A stretch of 64,000 nt of DNA from Nocardioides panaciterrulae (GTDB lineage Bacteria > Actinomycetota > Actinomycetes > Propionibacteriales > Nocardioidaceae), in contig NZ_JACCBG010000001.1 in assembly GCF_013409645.1 (NCBI RefSeq), positions 2,044,001 to 2,108,000 on the forward strand. The letters are read 5' to 3'. The translations under genes were made by a program, and so were the position numbers. The notes below the pieces were generated by a model. It saw only the letters and a program-made list of their open reading frames with translations. It had not been told where the DNA came from and did no database searches. Positions 34,956 to 43,099 of this stretch are shown piece after piece. The stretch's first letter is position 1. Each line of letters starts with the position of its first letter.

Positions 34956-35981
34956 ATGAGCGATGAGCAGCGCGATGACGGCAAGACCGCCGGCCAGAAG
35001 GGCGACCCGGACAAGGGCGACCCGGACACGACTGAAGACGACGACGCACCGATCCGCGGCGAGATCCGGCTGGTCGACTACCGTCGGGTCGCCCACGGCC
35101 TCTACGTGAAGAAGCGCGAGGGACTCACCGACGAGGACGAGTTTCGCAGGGATCTCCGCGCCTGGCGGCTGGTGCTGCCGGAATCGGCGGTGTTCACCCA
35201 CCTGACCGGGGCGAGATTGCTGGGCTGGCAGCTGCCGAAGGTTCCCGAGCAGACGCCGGTGTTCGTGGCGGTGGACCAGAAGGCCACGCGTCCGAGCCGG
35301 GCGGGGCTCGTCTGCTCGCGGCTGGTGCGCGAGGTCTGCCCCTTCCGGGGAGGTGACCTTCCTGTCGAGGCGCCCGAGGAGATCCTGCTCCGTGCGGCCC
35401 GCGACCTCGGGACCTTGGACCTGACGATCATGATCGACTCCGCCCGCCGGCTGGGCCACGTCGACGAGACGAAGATGAAGGAGCTGCTCGCGACGAAGCG
35501 GCCCGGCGTACGCGTCCTTCGGGGTGCATGGGAGCTGTCCAACAAGCTGGCGGAGTCCGGGGGAGAGACCGTCCTGCGGATCTTCCACGAAGCCATGGGG
35601 GTCGAGGTGACCGTTCAGGTGGACCTCTACGACGAGAACGGTGTTCATCTGGGACGCGCCGATCTGCTCATCAACGGGACCACCTGGTTGCAGGAGTACG
35701 ACGGGGCGCACCATCGGGACAAGAAGCAGCAGCGCACCGACCTGCGACGTGACCGCGGCCTGGCCGGCACCCCCTATGTGCGGCGTGGCTACACGCTGGA
35801 CGACCTGATCAACCACCCGCTGGTGGCGATGCATGAGCTCGACCGGTTGCTCGACCGGCCCCACGACCCGAGCCGGCTCGAGCACTGGCGCCGCCTCGTG
35901 GACAACTCGCTGTACTCGGTCCGGGGTCGGGAGCGGGTCCTGAACCGGTGGCGGCGCCAGACGACCCTCCGCGATTGGTGA
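34956..35981 (+). CDS. DUF559/Vsr-like nuclease-domain protein (AbiEi-related)
   Basis: 341 residues. The first 35 are acidic and low-complexity (repeated DKGDPD). Next comes a region resembling the AbiEi-type architecture (LVDYRRVAHGLYVKKREG, FTHLTGARLLGWQLP, EEILLRAARDLGTLDLTIMI). The C-terminal Vsr-like nuclease core has GRADLLI with a putative metal Asp, LQEYDGAHHRDKKQQ and TDLRRDRGLAGTPYVRRGYT. The ATG at 34956 is the only reasonable start. The gene is bounded by 41-nt-period palindrome units, and its TGA lies inside one of them (35969-35990). It interrupts the common prcA-pafA adjacency. The catalytic role is inferred from the fold. Confidence 0.8.
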   Translation: MSDEQRDDGKTAGQKGDPDKGDPDTTEDDDAPIRGEIRLVDYRRVAHGLYVKKREGLTDEDEFRRDLRAWRLVLPESAVFTHLTGARLLGWQLPKVPEQTPVFVAVDQKATRPSRAGLVCSRLVREVCPFRGGDLPVEAPEEILLRAARDLGTLDLTIMIDSARRLGHVDETKMKELLATKRPGVRVLRGAWELSNKLAESGGETVLRIFHEAMGVEVTVQVDLYDENGVHLGRADLLINGTTWLQEYDGAHHRDKKQQRTDLRRDRGLAGTPYVRRGYTLDDLINHPLVAMHELDRLLDRPHDPSRLEHWRRLVDNSLYSVRGRERVLNRWRRQTTLRDW

Positions 35982-36031
35982 GAATCTGCATGGGGCCGGC
36001 CCGAAATGTTGCGGTTGGTCACCAAACCGCA
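35969..36031. repeat. Pair of 22-nt palindromes at 41-nt period, first unit overlaps a stop codon
   Basis: Unit 1 (35969-35990) is degenerate, with core GATTGGTGA, and supplies the TGA of the DUF559-type gene. Unit 2 (36010-36031) is nearly perfect, with arms TGCGGTTGG and CCAAACCGCA around TCA. The 19-nt spacer has GGGGCCGGCCCG. It precedes the pafA promoter by 75 bases. Confidence 0.88.
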
Positions 36032-36105
36032 ACAGCCGCGACCCCACCTGCCCAATTCTCGGGTCGGTTCGGTGGTTGAGCCCCGGAACTCCACCACGGA
36101 GGGCC

Positions 36106-36111
36106 TAGGCT
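36106..36111 (+). promoter_or_regulatory. -10 element for pafA
   Basis: TAGGCT; 7 nt to the GTG at 36119. pafA thus has its own promoter after the inserted segment. Confidence 0.55.
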
Positions 36112-36118
36112 GGCCGAC

Positions 36119-37480
36119 GTGGACCGACGGATCTTCGGGATCGAGAACGAGTACGGCGTGACGTGCACGTTCAAGGGTCAGCGCCGCCTGAGTCCGGACG
36201 AGGTGGCGCGCTACCTGTTCCGCAAGGTCGTCAGCTGGGGCCGCAGCAGCAACGTGTTCCTGCGCAACGGCGCCCGGCTCTACCTCGACGTCGGCAGCCA
36301 CCCGGAGTACGCCACGCCGGAGTGCGACGACGTGGTGGAGCTCGTGACCCACGACAAGGCGGGGGAGCGGGTGCTGGAGGGGCTGCTGCTCGATGCCGAG
36401 CAGCGCCTCCACGACGAGGGGATCGCCGGGGAGATCTACCTGTTCAAGAACAACACCGACTCGGCCGGCAACTCCTACGGCTGCCACGAGAACTACCTGG
36501 TCGGCCGGGCGGGGGAGTTCTCCCGGCTCGCCGACGTGCTGATCCCGTTCCTGGTGACCCGTCAGATCATCGTGGGCGCCGGCAAGATCACCCAGACCCC
36601 GCGCGGCGCCAGCTACAGCGTGAGCCAGCGCGCCGAGCACATCTGGGAGGGCGTCTCCAGCGCCACCACGCGCAGCCGGCCGATCATCAACACCCGCGAC
36701 GAGCCGCACGCGGACGCCGAGAAGTACCGGCGGCTGCACGTCATCGTGGGTGACTCCAACATGAGCGAGACCACCACGATGCTCAAGGTCGCCTCCTGCG
36801 ACCTGGTGCTGCGGATGATCGAGGAGGGCGTGGTGATGCGCGACCTCACGATGGAGAACCCCATCCGCGCGATCCGCGAGATCTCCCACGACATGACCGG
36901 CCGCCGCAAGGTCCGGCTGGCCAACGGCCGCGAGGCCAGTGCGCTGGACATCCAGCAGGAGTACCTCACCAAGGCCCGCGACTTCGTCGACCGCCGCGAG
37001 ATCAGCACCCCGGTCATCGAGGCCGCCCTGGACCTGTGGGAGCGGGGCCTGAAGGCGATCGAGTCCGACGACCTGGGGCTGGTCGACCGCGAGATCGACT
37101 GGGTCATCAAGTGGAAGCTGATCGAGCGCTACCGCGCCAAGCACGGTCTGCCGCTCGGCCACCCGCGGATCGCGCAGCTGGACCTGGCCTACCACGACAT
37201 CCACCGCGGCCGCGGGCTCTACTACCTGCTGGAGAAGCGCGGGGCGGTGGCCCGGGCGACCACGGACCTGAAGATCTTCCAGGCCAAGTCGGTGCCCCCG
37301 CAGAACACCCGCGCGCGGCTGCGCGGGGAGTTCATCCGCAAGGCCCAGGAGCGGCGTCGCGACTTCACCGTGGACTGGGTGCACCTGAAGCTGAACGACC
37401 AGGCCCAGCGCACCGTGCTGTGCAAGGACCCGTTCCGGGCGTACGACGAGCGGGTGCAGCGCCTCATCGACGGCATGTGA
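36119..37480 (+). CDS. pafA: Pup-protein ligase PafA
   Basis: 453-residue ATP-dependent ligase that joins the C-terminal Glu of Pup to substrate lysines. [11 protein letters not shown] contains the metal-binding Glu9, and [18 protein letters not shown] the catalytic Asp57. [19 protein letters not shown] and [20 protein letters not shown] are shared with Dop, but the Dop-specific loop is absent, which separates the two paralogues. The C-terminal domain (about 390-453, [19 protein letters not shown]) helps bind Pup. GTG start with a leaderless -10. The gene lies 137 bp beyond the DUF559-type gene. Confidence 0.97.
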   Translation: MDRRIFGIENEYGVTCTFKGQRRLSPDEVARYLFRKVVSWGRSSNVFLRNGARLYLDVGSHPEYATPECDDVVELVTHDKAGERVLEGLLLDAEQRLHDEGIAGEIYLFKNNTDSAGNSYGCHENYLVGRAGEFSRLADVLIPFLVTRQIIVGAGKITQTPRGASYSVSQRAEHIWEGVSSATTRSRPIINTRDEPHADAEKYRRLHVIVGDSNMSETTTMLKVASCDLVLRMIEEGVVMRDLTMENPIRAIREISHDMTGRRKVRLANGREASALDIQQEYLTKARDFVDRREISTPVIEAALDLWERGLKAIESDDLGLVDREIDWVIKWKLIERYRAKHGLPLGHPRIAQLDLAYHDIHRGRGLYYLLEKRGAVARATTDLKIFQAKSVPPQNTRARLRGEFIRKAQERRRDFTVDWVHLKLNDQAQRTVLCKDPFRAYDERVQRLIDGM

Positions 37481-37567
37481 ACACCCGCCCGGGTGCCGGG
37501 ATCTCTCAGCAGTCCCGGATAGGGTGACCCGCGCTTGCACCCTGCACAACGATGAAGGTGAGACCCC

Positions 37568-38515
37568 GTGCTCCGACGACTGCGTCGCGTCCCGTCCGTC
37601 CTGCTCCCGCTGGTCCTGCTCGGCACCCTGGCGGCCTGCGGCAACGACACCGGCAGCGACGCCTCCTCCGGCCCGCTGTCCGCGGTGTCGATCTCGGGTG
37701 ACCCGGGCAAGGCGCCCGAGGTCAGCTGGAAGCAGCAGATGGAGACCACCGGCATCCAGAGCACGGTGCTCCACCAGGGCGACGGCCCCGCGGTCAAGGA
37801 CGGCGACTCGATCTACGCGAACTTCTGGATCGGCGACGGCTACACCAAGAAGAAGGCCTACAGCACCTACGACACCGGCCAGCCGCAGCTGATCAAGGTC
37901 GACTCCAGCAGCCTGAGCCCGGTCTTCAAGGAGGCCGTCGAGGGCCACACGATCGGCTCCCGGGTCGCCGTGACCGCGCCGGCCGACAAGGCCTTCGGGC
38001 CCACCGGCAACCCCAACCTCGAGATCGGCAACAAGGACGCGGTGCTGATCATCGTCGACCTGCTCAGCACGGTCCTCGACGGCCCGCAGGGCGCCCAGAA
38101 GCCGGCCCCGGCCTGGGCGCCGAAGCTCGAGACCAAGGGTGACGCGGTCACCGGGCTGGACTTCAGCAAGGCTCCGAAGCCGGACGGCAAGCTGCACTCC
38201 GCGGTGCTGATCGAGGGCACCGGCGCCACGGTCGCCAAGGGTCAGACCATCACGGTCAACTACCTCGGCCAGGTCTACGGCGGCAAGAAGCCCTTCGACG
38301 AGAGCTACAGCAAGGGCCAGCCGACCTCGTTCGGGATCGGCACCGGCCAGGTCATCCCCGGCTGGGACGAGACCCTGGTCGGCCAGCACGTCGGCAGCCG
38401 GGTGCTGCTGGCGATCCCGCCGAAGGACGGCTACGGCAAGCAGGGCCAGCCCAGTGCCGGCATCAAGGGTGACGACACGCTCTACTTCGTGGTCGACATC
38501 CTCGGCGCCCACTGA
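37568..38515 (+). CDS. FKBP-type peptidyl-prolyl isomerase lipoprotein
   Basis: 315-residue exported isomerase. A signal with lipobox LAAC (cysteine at about residue 24) anchors it to the outer face of the membrane. Two FKBP-like domains follow. The first (about 60-170) is divergent. The second (about 205-315) has VNYLGQVYGGKKPFDESY, FGIGTGQVIPGWDETLVGQ and LLAIPPKDGYGKQG, the true FKBP pattern with the aromatic pocket Trp and Tyr. GTG at 37568 follows GAAGGTGAG. It lies between pafA and pafB as in many actinobacteria and probably folds secreted proteins; there is no known link to pupylation. Confidence 0.93.
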   Translation: MLRRLRRVPSVLLPLVLLGTLAACGNDTGSDASSGPLSAVSISGDPGKAPEVSWKQQMETTGIQSTVLHQGDGPAVKDGDSIYANFWIGDGYTKKKAYSTYDTGQPQLIKVDSSSLSPVFKEAVEGHTIGSRVAVTAPADKAFGPTGNPNLEIGNKDAVLIIVDLLSTVLDGPQGAQKPAPAWAPKLETKGDAVTGLDFSKAPKPDGKLHSAVLIEGTGATVAKGQTITVNYLGQVYGGKKPFDESYSKGQPTSFGIGTGQVIPGWDETLVGQHVGSRVLLAIPPKDGYGKQGQPSAGIKGDDTLYFVVDILGAH

Positions 38516-38560
38516 GACGGTCACAGAAGACGGCTCGAGAACGGTAGGGGGAGCGGCACG

Positions 38561-39541
38561 ATGAGTCCGACGGCGACGCGCAAGAGCGAGCGCCTGCTGA
38601 ACCTGCTCATCATGCTGCTCGTCCAGCGCCACTACGTCAGCAAGGAGCGGATCCGCCAGATCCTGTACCCGGACTCCTCCCGGGACGGGTTCGAGAAGAT
38701 GTTCGAGCGCGACAAGGAGGAGCTGCGCAGCCTCGGCGTACCGATCGAGGTCGGCAGCCTGGACCCGATGTTCGAGGACGAGCCGGGCTACCGGATCCGG
38801 CCCGACCGGTTCGCGCTGCCCGACATCACCCTCGAGGCGGACGAGGCGGCGATGATCGGGCTGGCGACCCGGGTCTGGGAGCACGCGCGCCTGGCCGAGG
38901 CGACCACGGAGGCGGTCCGCAAGCTGCGGGCCCTCGGCGTCCCCCTCGACGTCTCCGCCCTCGACATCGCCGAGCCTCGGCTCTCGGCCGACGAGCCGTC
39001 CTTCGACGTGTTCTGGGAGGCCACCCAGGAGCGCTGCCCGGTGGAGTTCGACTACCGGCGACCGGGGGAGACCGCGGCGCAGCGCCGGCACCTGCAGCCC
39101 TGGGGCGTGGTGCGCTACTCCGGGCGCTGGTACGCCGTCGGCTTCGACACCGACCGGGGCGAGGAGCGGGTCTTCCGGCTGTCCCGGGTGCAGGGCGAGG
39201 CGCGGCGCAAGGGCCGGCCCGGCTCGTACGACGTGCCGCCGGGCACCGACGTGCGCGACGTCGCCCGGCGTCTCGCCCCCGAGCCGACGACCGAGCGGGC
39301 GGTGGTGCTGGTCCGGGCCGGGGCCGGCCACGCGCTGCGCCGCGACGCCGAGAGCATCAGCACCGGCGTCCCGGGCCCCGACGACGCGACCGGCTGGGAC
39401 CGCCTCGTGGTCTCCCACGGCGGCCCGGGGCTCGCCGACGACCTGCTGTCCTACGGCCCCGACGTCTGCGTCGAGGAGCCCGCGGGGCTGCGCGAGCGGG
39501 TCGTGGCCCGGTTGCGCGCCGCGGTCGAGGAGGCCAGGTGA
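38561..39541 (+). CDS. pafB: WYL-domain transcription activator PafB
   Basis: 326-residue regulator. An N-terminal winged helix-turn-helix (ERLLNLLIMLLVQRHYVSKE, FEKMFERDKEELRSLGVPI) is followed by the WYL ligand domain, whose pattern appears as SGRWYAVGFDTDRGEERVFRLSR. In mycobacteria PafB and PafC act as a heterodimer that turns on the LexA-independent DNA damage response. The ATG at 38561 follows GGTAGGGGGAG. It is separated from pafC by 7 bases and the two are cotranscribed. Confidence 0.93.
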   Translation: MSPTATRKSERLLNLLIMLLVQRHYVSKERIRQILYPDSSRDGFEKMFERDKEELRSLGVPIEVGSLDPMFEDEPGYRIRPDRFALPDITLEADEAAMIGLATRVWEHARLAEATTEAVRKLRALGVPLDVSALDIAEPRLSADEPSFDVFWEATQERCPVEFDYRRPGETAAQRRHLQPWGVVRYSGRWYAVGFDTDRGEERVFRLSRVQGEARRKGRPGSYDVPPGTDVRDVARRLAPEPTTERAVVLVRAGAGHALRRDAESISTGVPGPDDATGWDRLVVSHGGPGLADDLLSYGPDVCVEEPAGLRERVVARLRAAVEEAR

Positions 39542-39548
39542 GCCCGAG

Positions 39549-40544
39549 GTGACCACGCGCCCGCCCGTCCAGGCCGCCGCCAAGGAGCAGGTGGCCAGGC
39601 TGCTGACCCTGGTGCCGTTCCTGCACACGCACGGCCAGGTGCGCCTGGAGGAGGCGGCCCGCAGCCTGGGCGTCGAGCCCGAGCAGCTGGTTCAGGACCT
39701 CAAGGTGCTGCTGATGTGCGGCCTGCCCGGCGGCTACCCCGACGACCTGATCGACGTCGACCTCGACGCGCTCGAGGGCCCGGAGGCCGACGGCGTGATC
39801 CGGGTGACCAACGCCGACTACCTGGCCCGGCCGCTGCGGCTCTCCCCGACCGAGGCGACCGCGATCATCGTCGCGCTGCGGGCGTTGCGCAACGGCGCGA
39901 ACGACGAGACCCGCGAGATCGTGGACCGGGCGCTGGCCAAGCTCGAGGCGGCCGCCGCCGAGGGCTCGGCGGCCGCACAGATCGACCCCGGCACCGAGGC
40001 GCCCTCCGCCGACCTCTCCGACCTCGAGCGGCGCCTCGAGCAGGCGGTGCGAGCGGGTCGCCAGGTGCGGCTGACCTACTACGTGCCCTCGCGCGACGAG
40101 GAGTCCGAGCGCACCGTCGACCCGCGCGGGGTGGTCTCGGCCTCGGGGTTCCGCTACCTCGACGCGTGGTGCCACAGCGCCGAGGCGCCCCGGCTGTTCC
40201 GCCTGGACCGGATCCACCGCGCCGAGGTGCTCGACACCCCGGTCGAGAGCGCCCCCGAGGCGCCGCGGGACCTCGCCGACGGCCTGTTCAGCCGGGCCTC
40301 GGACACCACGCTGGTCACGCTGCGACTGGCCCCGCAGGCGCGCTGGGTGATCGAGTACTACCCGGTCGAGGCGGTGCGCCCCGGGCAGGGGGCCGAGCTC
40401 GAGGTCGACCTGCTGGTCGCCGACGAGCGCTGGCTGCGTCGCCTGCTGCTGCGGCTCGCGCCGTACGCCCGGGTGGTCTCCCCGCCCGGGTACGCCGACT
40501 CGTTCCTCGCCGCCGCGCGCGACGCGCTCGGGCTCTACACCTGA
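39549..40544 (+). CDS. pafC: WYL-domain transcription activator PafC
   Basis: 331-residue partner of PafB. The N-terminal domain (VARLLTLVPFLHTHGQVRLE, SLGVEPEQLVQDLKVLLMCG) is the winged helix, and the WYL domain reads SGFRYLDAWCHSAEAPRLFRLDRI, where the WYL tripeptide itself is replaced by Tyr-Leu-Asp. The C-terminal beta-rich WCX-like part ends with VVSPPGYADSFLAAARDALG. GTG at 39549 is 7 bases after the pafB stop, close to a GAGGT site overlapping it. tatA follows 56 bases later. Confidence 0.93.
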   Translation: MTTRPPVQAAAKEQVARLLTLVPFLHTHGQVRLEEAARSLGVEPEQLVQDLKVLLMCGLPGGYPDDLIDVDLDALEGPEADGVIRVTNADYLARPLRLSPTEATAIIVALRALRNGANDETREIVDRALAKLEAAAAEGSAAAQIDPGTEAPSADLSDLERRLEQAVRAGRQVRLTYYVPSRDEESERTVDPRGVVSASGFRYLDAWCHSAEAPRLFRLDRIHRAEVLDTPVESAPEAPRDLADGLFSRASDTTLVTLRLAPQARWVIEYYPVEAVRPGQGAELEVDLLVADERWLRRLLLRLAPYARVVSPPGYADSFLAAARDALGLYT

Positions 40545-40600
40545 TCGACCCGCGCCCGACGTAGCATGGACCCGTCAATCAACCGGATGTGAGGACACAC

Positions 40601-40897
40601 ATGATCCCGCTCGCCATCGCCGGGCTCGGCACCCCCGAGCTCATCATCATCCTGGTGGTGATCATCCTGCTGTTCGGCGCCGCCAAGCTCCCCGAGCTCG
40701 CCCGCGGCAGCGGTCGTGCCTTGCGCATCTTCAAGGCCGAGACCAAGGGCCTGATCGACGACGACAAGTCTCCCGACGCCACCACCCCCGAGGCCGAGCG
40801 TGAGCTGCACGCCCGGCAGCAGCAGGCCGAGCTCGACGCCCGGCAGGCCGAGCTCGACGCGCAGCGCGAGCGCCTGCGCCGCAACGACACCGCCTGA
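40601..40897 (+). CDS. tatA: Twin-arginine translocase subunit TatA
   Basis: 98-residue pore-forming subunit of the Tat export system for folded proteins. The N-terminal helix LGTPELIIILVVIILLFG is followed by the hinge AAKLPELARGSGRALRIFK, the amphipathic helix, then a charged tail with the repeat QQAELDARQAELDAQRERL. The ATG at 40601 is preceded by TGAGGA. tatC begins 13 bases on, so the two are cotranscribed; a TatB-like gene was not seen here. Confidence 0.95.
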   Translation: MIPLAIAGLGTPELIIILVVIILLFGAAKLPELARGSGRALRIFKAETKGLIDDDKSPDATTPEAERELHARQQQAELDARQAELDAQRERLRRNDTA

Positions 40898-40910
40898 TCC
40901 GGGTCAGCGC

Positions 40911-41762
40911 TTGTCCATCGCCGGCATCGTCGACCTCCTGCGCGGTCGGCCGCGCCAGCCCATCGGGCCCGACGGCCGGATGGCGCTCTCGGACCACCTG
41001 CGTGAGCTGAGGGCGCGGCTGATCCGGTCGGTGCTGTTCCTGATCCTGGCGTTCGCCGTGGCGCTCTTCTTCTACCAGAGGCCCCACGACGGGCTGCTGG
41101 GCCTCGTGATGGGGCCCTACAACGACGCCCGGGACCAGTTGGGCCAGTCCACCCAGACCACGGCGTACGTCGCCGGCGCCACCGGTCCGCTGATGCTGCC
41201 GCTGAAGCTGTGCGGCATCGCGGCGCTCGTGGCGTCGAGCCCCTACTGGCTCTCCCAGATCTGGGGCTTCATCGTCCCGGGGCTGCACCCGAACGAGAAG
41301 AAGTGGTCGCGGATCTTCGCCGCGATCGCCGGCCCGTTGTTCATCCTGGGCGTGCTGACCGGCTACTACGTGCTGCCCAAGGGGCTGGCCGTGCTGATCG
41401 GCTTCACCCCGGCCGGCCTCGAGAACCTCGTGGAGTTCAACGACTACTTCAGCTTCATGACCCGGATGCTGCTGGTCTTCGGCGTGGCCTTCGAGATCCC
41501 GCTGTTCGTGATCATGCTGAACCTGGCCGGCGTGGTCTCCGGCAAGGCGCTGGCGCGCTACCGGCCGTGGATCATCCTCGGCACGTTCGTCTTCGCCGCG
41601 GTCGCGACGCCCTCGACGGACCCGTTCTCGATGCTGATGCTCGCGCTGCCGATGCTGGTGCTGTTCCTGGTGGCCGAGGCGATCGCCCGCTCGGTGGACC
41701 GGGCCCGCGGCCGCAAGCGGCAGAGCGCCCAGTGGGACGACGACGAGGTCTCGCCGCTGTGA
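40911..41762 (+). CDS. tatC: Sec-independent translocase TatC
   Basis: About 283-residue six-helix receptor of the Tat system that recognises twin-arginine signals. MALSDHLRELRARLIRS holds the conserved Glu-rich N-terminal motif, and there are FIVPGLHPNEKKW (first periplasmic loop), FEIPLFVIMLNLAGVVS and FAAVATPSTDPFSMLMLALP. The start is uncertain: TTG at 40911 gives a short N-terminal tail, ATG at 40980 would begin at MALSDHLRE, and ribosome sites are weak for both. The stop overlaps the next gene as GTGA. Confidence 0.93.
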   Translation: MSIAGIVDLLRGRPRQPIGPDGRMALSDHLRELRARLIRSVLFLILAFAVALFFYQRPHDGLLGLVMGPYNDARDQLGQSTQTTAYVAGATGPLMLPLKLCGIAALVASSPYWLSQIWGFIVPGLHPNEKKWSRIFAAIAGPLFILGVLTGYYVLPKGLAVLIGFTPAGLENLVEFNDYFSFMTRMLLVFGVAFEIPLFVIMLNLAGVVSGKALARYRPWIILGTFVFAAVATPSTDPFSMLMLALPMLVLFLVAEAIARSVDRARGRKRQSAQWDDDEVSPL

Positions 41763-42184
41763 CCGCAGCCATGCGCGACGCGCTCGGCGACCTGGACCCC
41801 TTCGACCTGCCCGACTGGCTGGGCGTCCTCGAGGTCACCTGGACGCCCACGAGCGGGGTGCGCTCCGGGCACCACGTGACCGGCACGCTGGCCCAGGAGG
41901 GCGGCGGTGGGGCGCTCGCCTGTGACCTGCTGGCCATCGACGAGGCCTATCCGGTGCCGGTGGCCAGCGACGAGGTGCGCAAGCGCGCCCACCAGGCCTG
42001 GCGGCACGGCCAGATCCTGCTGCTGGCGCACGACGAGCGGCTGACCCTGGCGGTGCCGGGCACCTCGTTCACCGCCGACCTGGTGCTCGACGCGCTGAGC
42101 CGGCTCGCGAAGGCGGTCGGGGGGTCCCCGGAGCGCTACACCGCGCGGCTGCGGATCGGCGCGGAGACCCGGCGTACCCCCTGA
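41759..42184 (+). CDS. Conserved actinobacterial hypothetical protein
   Basis: About 141 residues from a GTG overlapping the tatC stop (ATG at 41771 also possible). No domain is recognised. The sequence has DLPDWLGVLEVTWTPTSG and HHVTGTLAQEGGGGALACDL, then ARHAQAWRHGQILLLAHDERL-like alternating strands and a helical end (LVLDALSRLAKAVG), suggesting a small alpha/beta protein with no signal peptide or membrane segment. Coupling to tatC makes accompaniment of Tat export possible, but this is positional only. Confidence 0.72.
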   Translation: MTAAMRDALGDLDPFDLPDWLGVLEVTWTPTSGVRSGHHVTGTLAQEGGGGALACDLLAIDEAYPVPVASDEVRKRAHQAWRHGQILLLAHDERLTLAVPGTSFTADLVLDALSRLAKAVGGSPERYTARLRIGAETRRTP

Positions 42185-42192
42185 TCGCCCAC

Positions 42193-42198
42193 TAGTGT
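42193..42198 (+). promoter_or_regulatory. -10 element for the lipid kinase gene
   Basis: TAGTGT; 7 nt to the GTG at 42206. Confidence 0.5.
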
Positions 42199-42205
42199 TC
42201 GGCCC

Positions 42206-43090
42206 GTGTCCGGCAGCTCCCGGCGCGAGATCGCGCTCCTGACCAACCCGACCTCCGGCAAGGGCCGCGGGGCGCGGGCCCGGAGCGTCGTGCTGGGCCG
42301 GCTGCGCGACGCGGGCCTGGTGGTGCGCAACCTCGAGGGCCGCGACGCCGACGAGGCGCTGGACCTGGCCCGCCAGTGCGTGGCCGACGGCCTGGACACG
42401 CTCGTGGTCTGCGGCGGCGACGGCATGGTGCACCTCGGCGCCCAGGCCGTCGCGTGCAGCACCACCCGGCTGGGCATCGTCCCGGCGGGCACGGGGGACG
42501 ACGTGGCGCGCTACCTCGACCTGCCGCGCCGGGACCCCGCGGCCGCGGCGGACCGGGTGCTCGCCGGCCGCACCCGCACCATCGACCTCGCGCGCAGCGG
42601 GTCGAAGTACTACGTCACCGTGCTGGCGGCGGGCTTCGACGCGGTGGTCAACGAGCGGGCCAACCAGATGACCTGGCCGCGGGGCCAGATGCGCTACAAC
42701 CTGGCCATGCTGGCAGAGCTGCGCACGTTCCGGCCGATCTCCTACACCCTCGACCTCGACGGCCGCACCCGGCGCCTCGACGCGATGCTGGTCGCGGTCG
42801 GCAACGGCCCGTCCTTCGGCGGTGGCCTGCGGATCACCGAGGGCGCGGTGCTCGACGACGGCCTGCTCGACGTGGTGCTCTTCAAGCCGGTGACCAAGCC
42901 CGACCTGCTGCGCACCTACCCCAAGCTCTTCAGGGGCACGCACGTCACGCACCGCCAGTACGAGCACCACCGGGTCCGGCGGGTCACGATCGCCGCGCCC
43001 GGCATCGTGACCTACGCCGACGGCGAGCGGTTCGCGCCGTTGCCGCTGACCGTGGAGTGCGCGCCCGGCGCCCTCACCGTCCTCGCGTAG
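42206..43090 (+). CDS. Diacylglycerol/lipid kinase (DagK/YegS type)
   Basis: 294-residue lipid kinase that phosphorylates diacylglycerol or related lipids. LLTNPTSGKGRG is the N-terminal nucleotide motif, VVCGGDGMVHLGAQ contains the GGDG signature (about residues 69-72), and LGIVPAGTGDDVARYL is the next conserved block. The C-terminal domain has MLVAVGNGPSFGGGLRITEGAVLDDG. The stop TAG (43088-43090) is also the first half of the helY -10 hexamer, so the two genes abut tightly. Confidence 0.93.
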   Translation: MSGSSRREIALLTNPTSGKGRGARARSVVLGRLRDAGLVVRNLEGRDADEALDLARQCVADGLDTLVVCGGDGMVHLGAQAVACSTTRLGIVPAGTGDDVARYLDLPRRDPAAAADRVLAGRTRTIDLARSGSKYYVTVLAAGFDAVVNERANQMTWPRGQMRYNLAMLAELRTFRPISYTLDLDGRTRRLDAMLVAVGNGPSFGGGLRITEGAVLDDGLLDVVLFKPVTKPDLLRTYPKLFRGTHVTHRQYEHHRVRRVTIAAPGIVTYADGERFAPLPLTVECAPGALTVLA

Positions 43091-43093
43091 GTT
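43088..43093 (+). promoter_or_regulatory. -10 element for helY
   Basis: TAGGTT; 6 nt to the ATG at 43100. Its first three bases are the stop codon of the lipid kinase gene. Confidence 0.5.
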
Positions 43094-43099
43094 GGGCCC

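Noticed and set aside
28176..36031. CRISPR array
   Set aside because: Repeat-spacer regularity is present, but repeats are palindromic and vary, spacers are only 19 nt and partly alike, arrays have 2-4 units and there are no cas genes.
35789..39628. 1279-codon minus-strand ORF
   Set aside because: It mirrors pafA, the FKBP gene and pafB. Long antisense frames arise from high GC at the third codon position.
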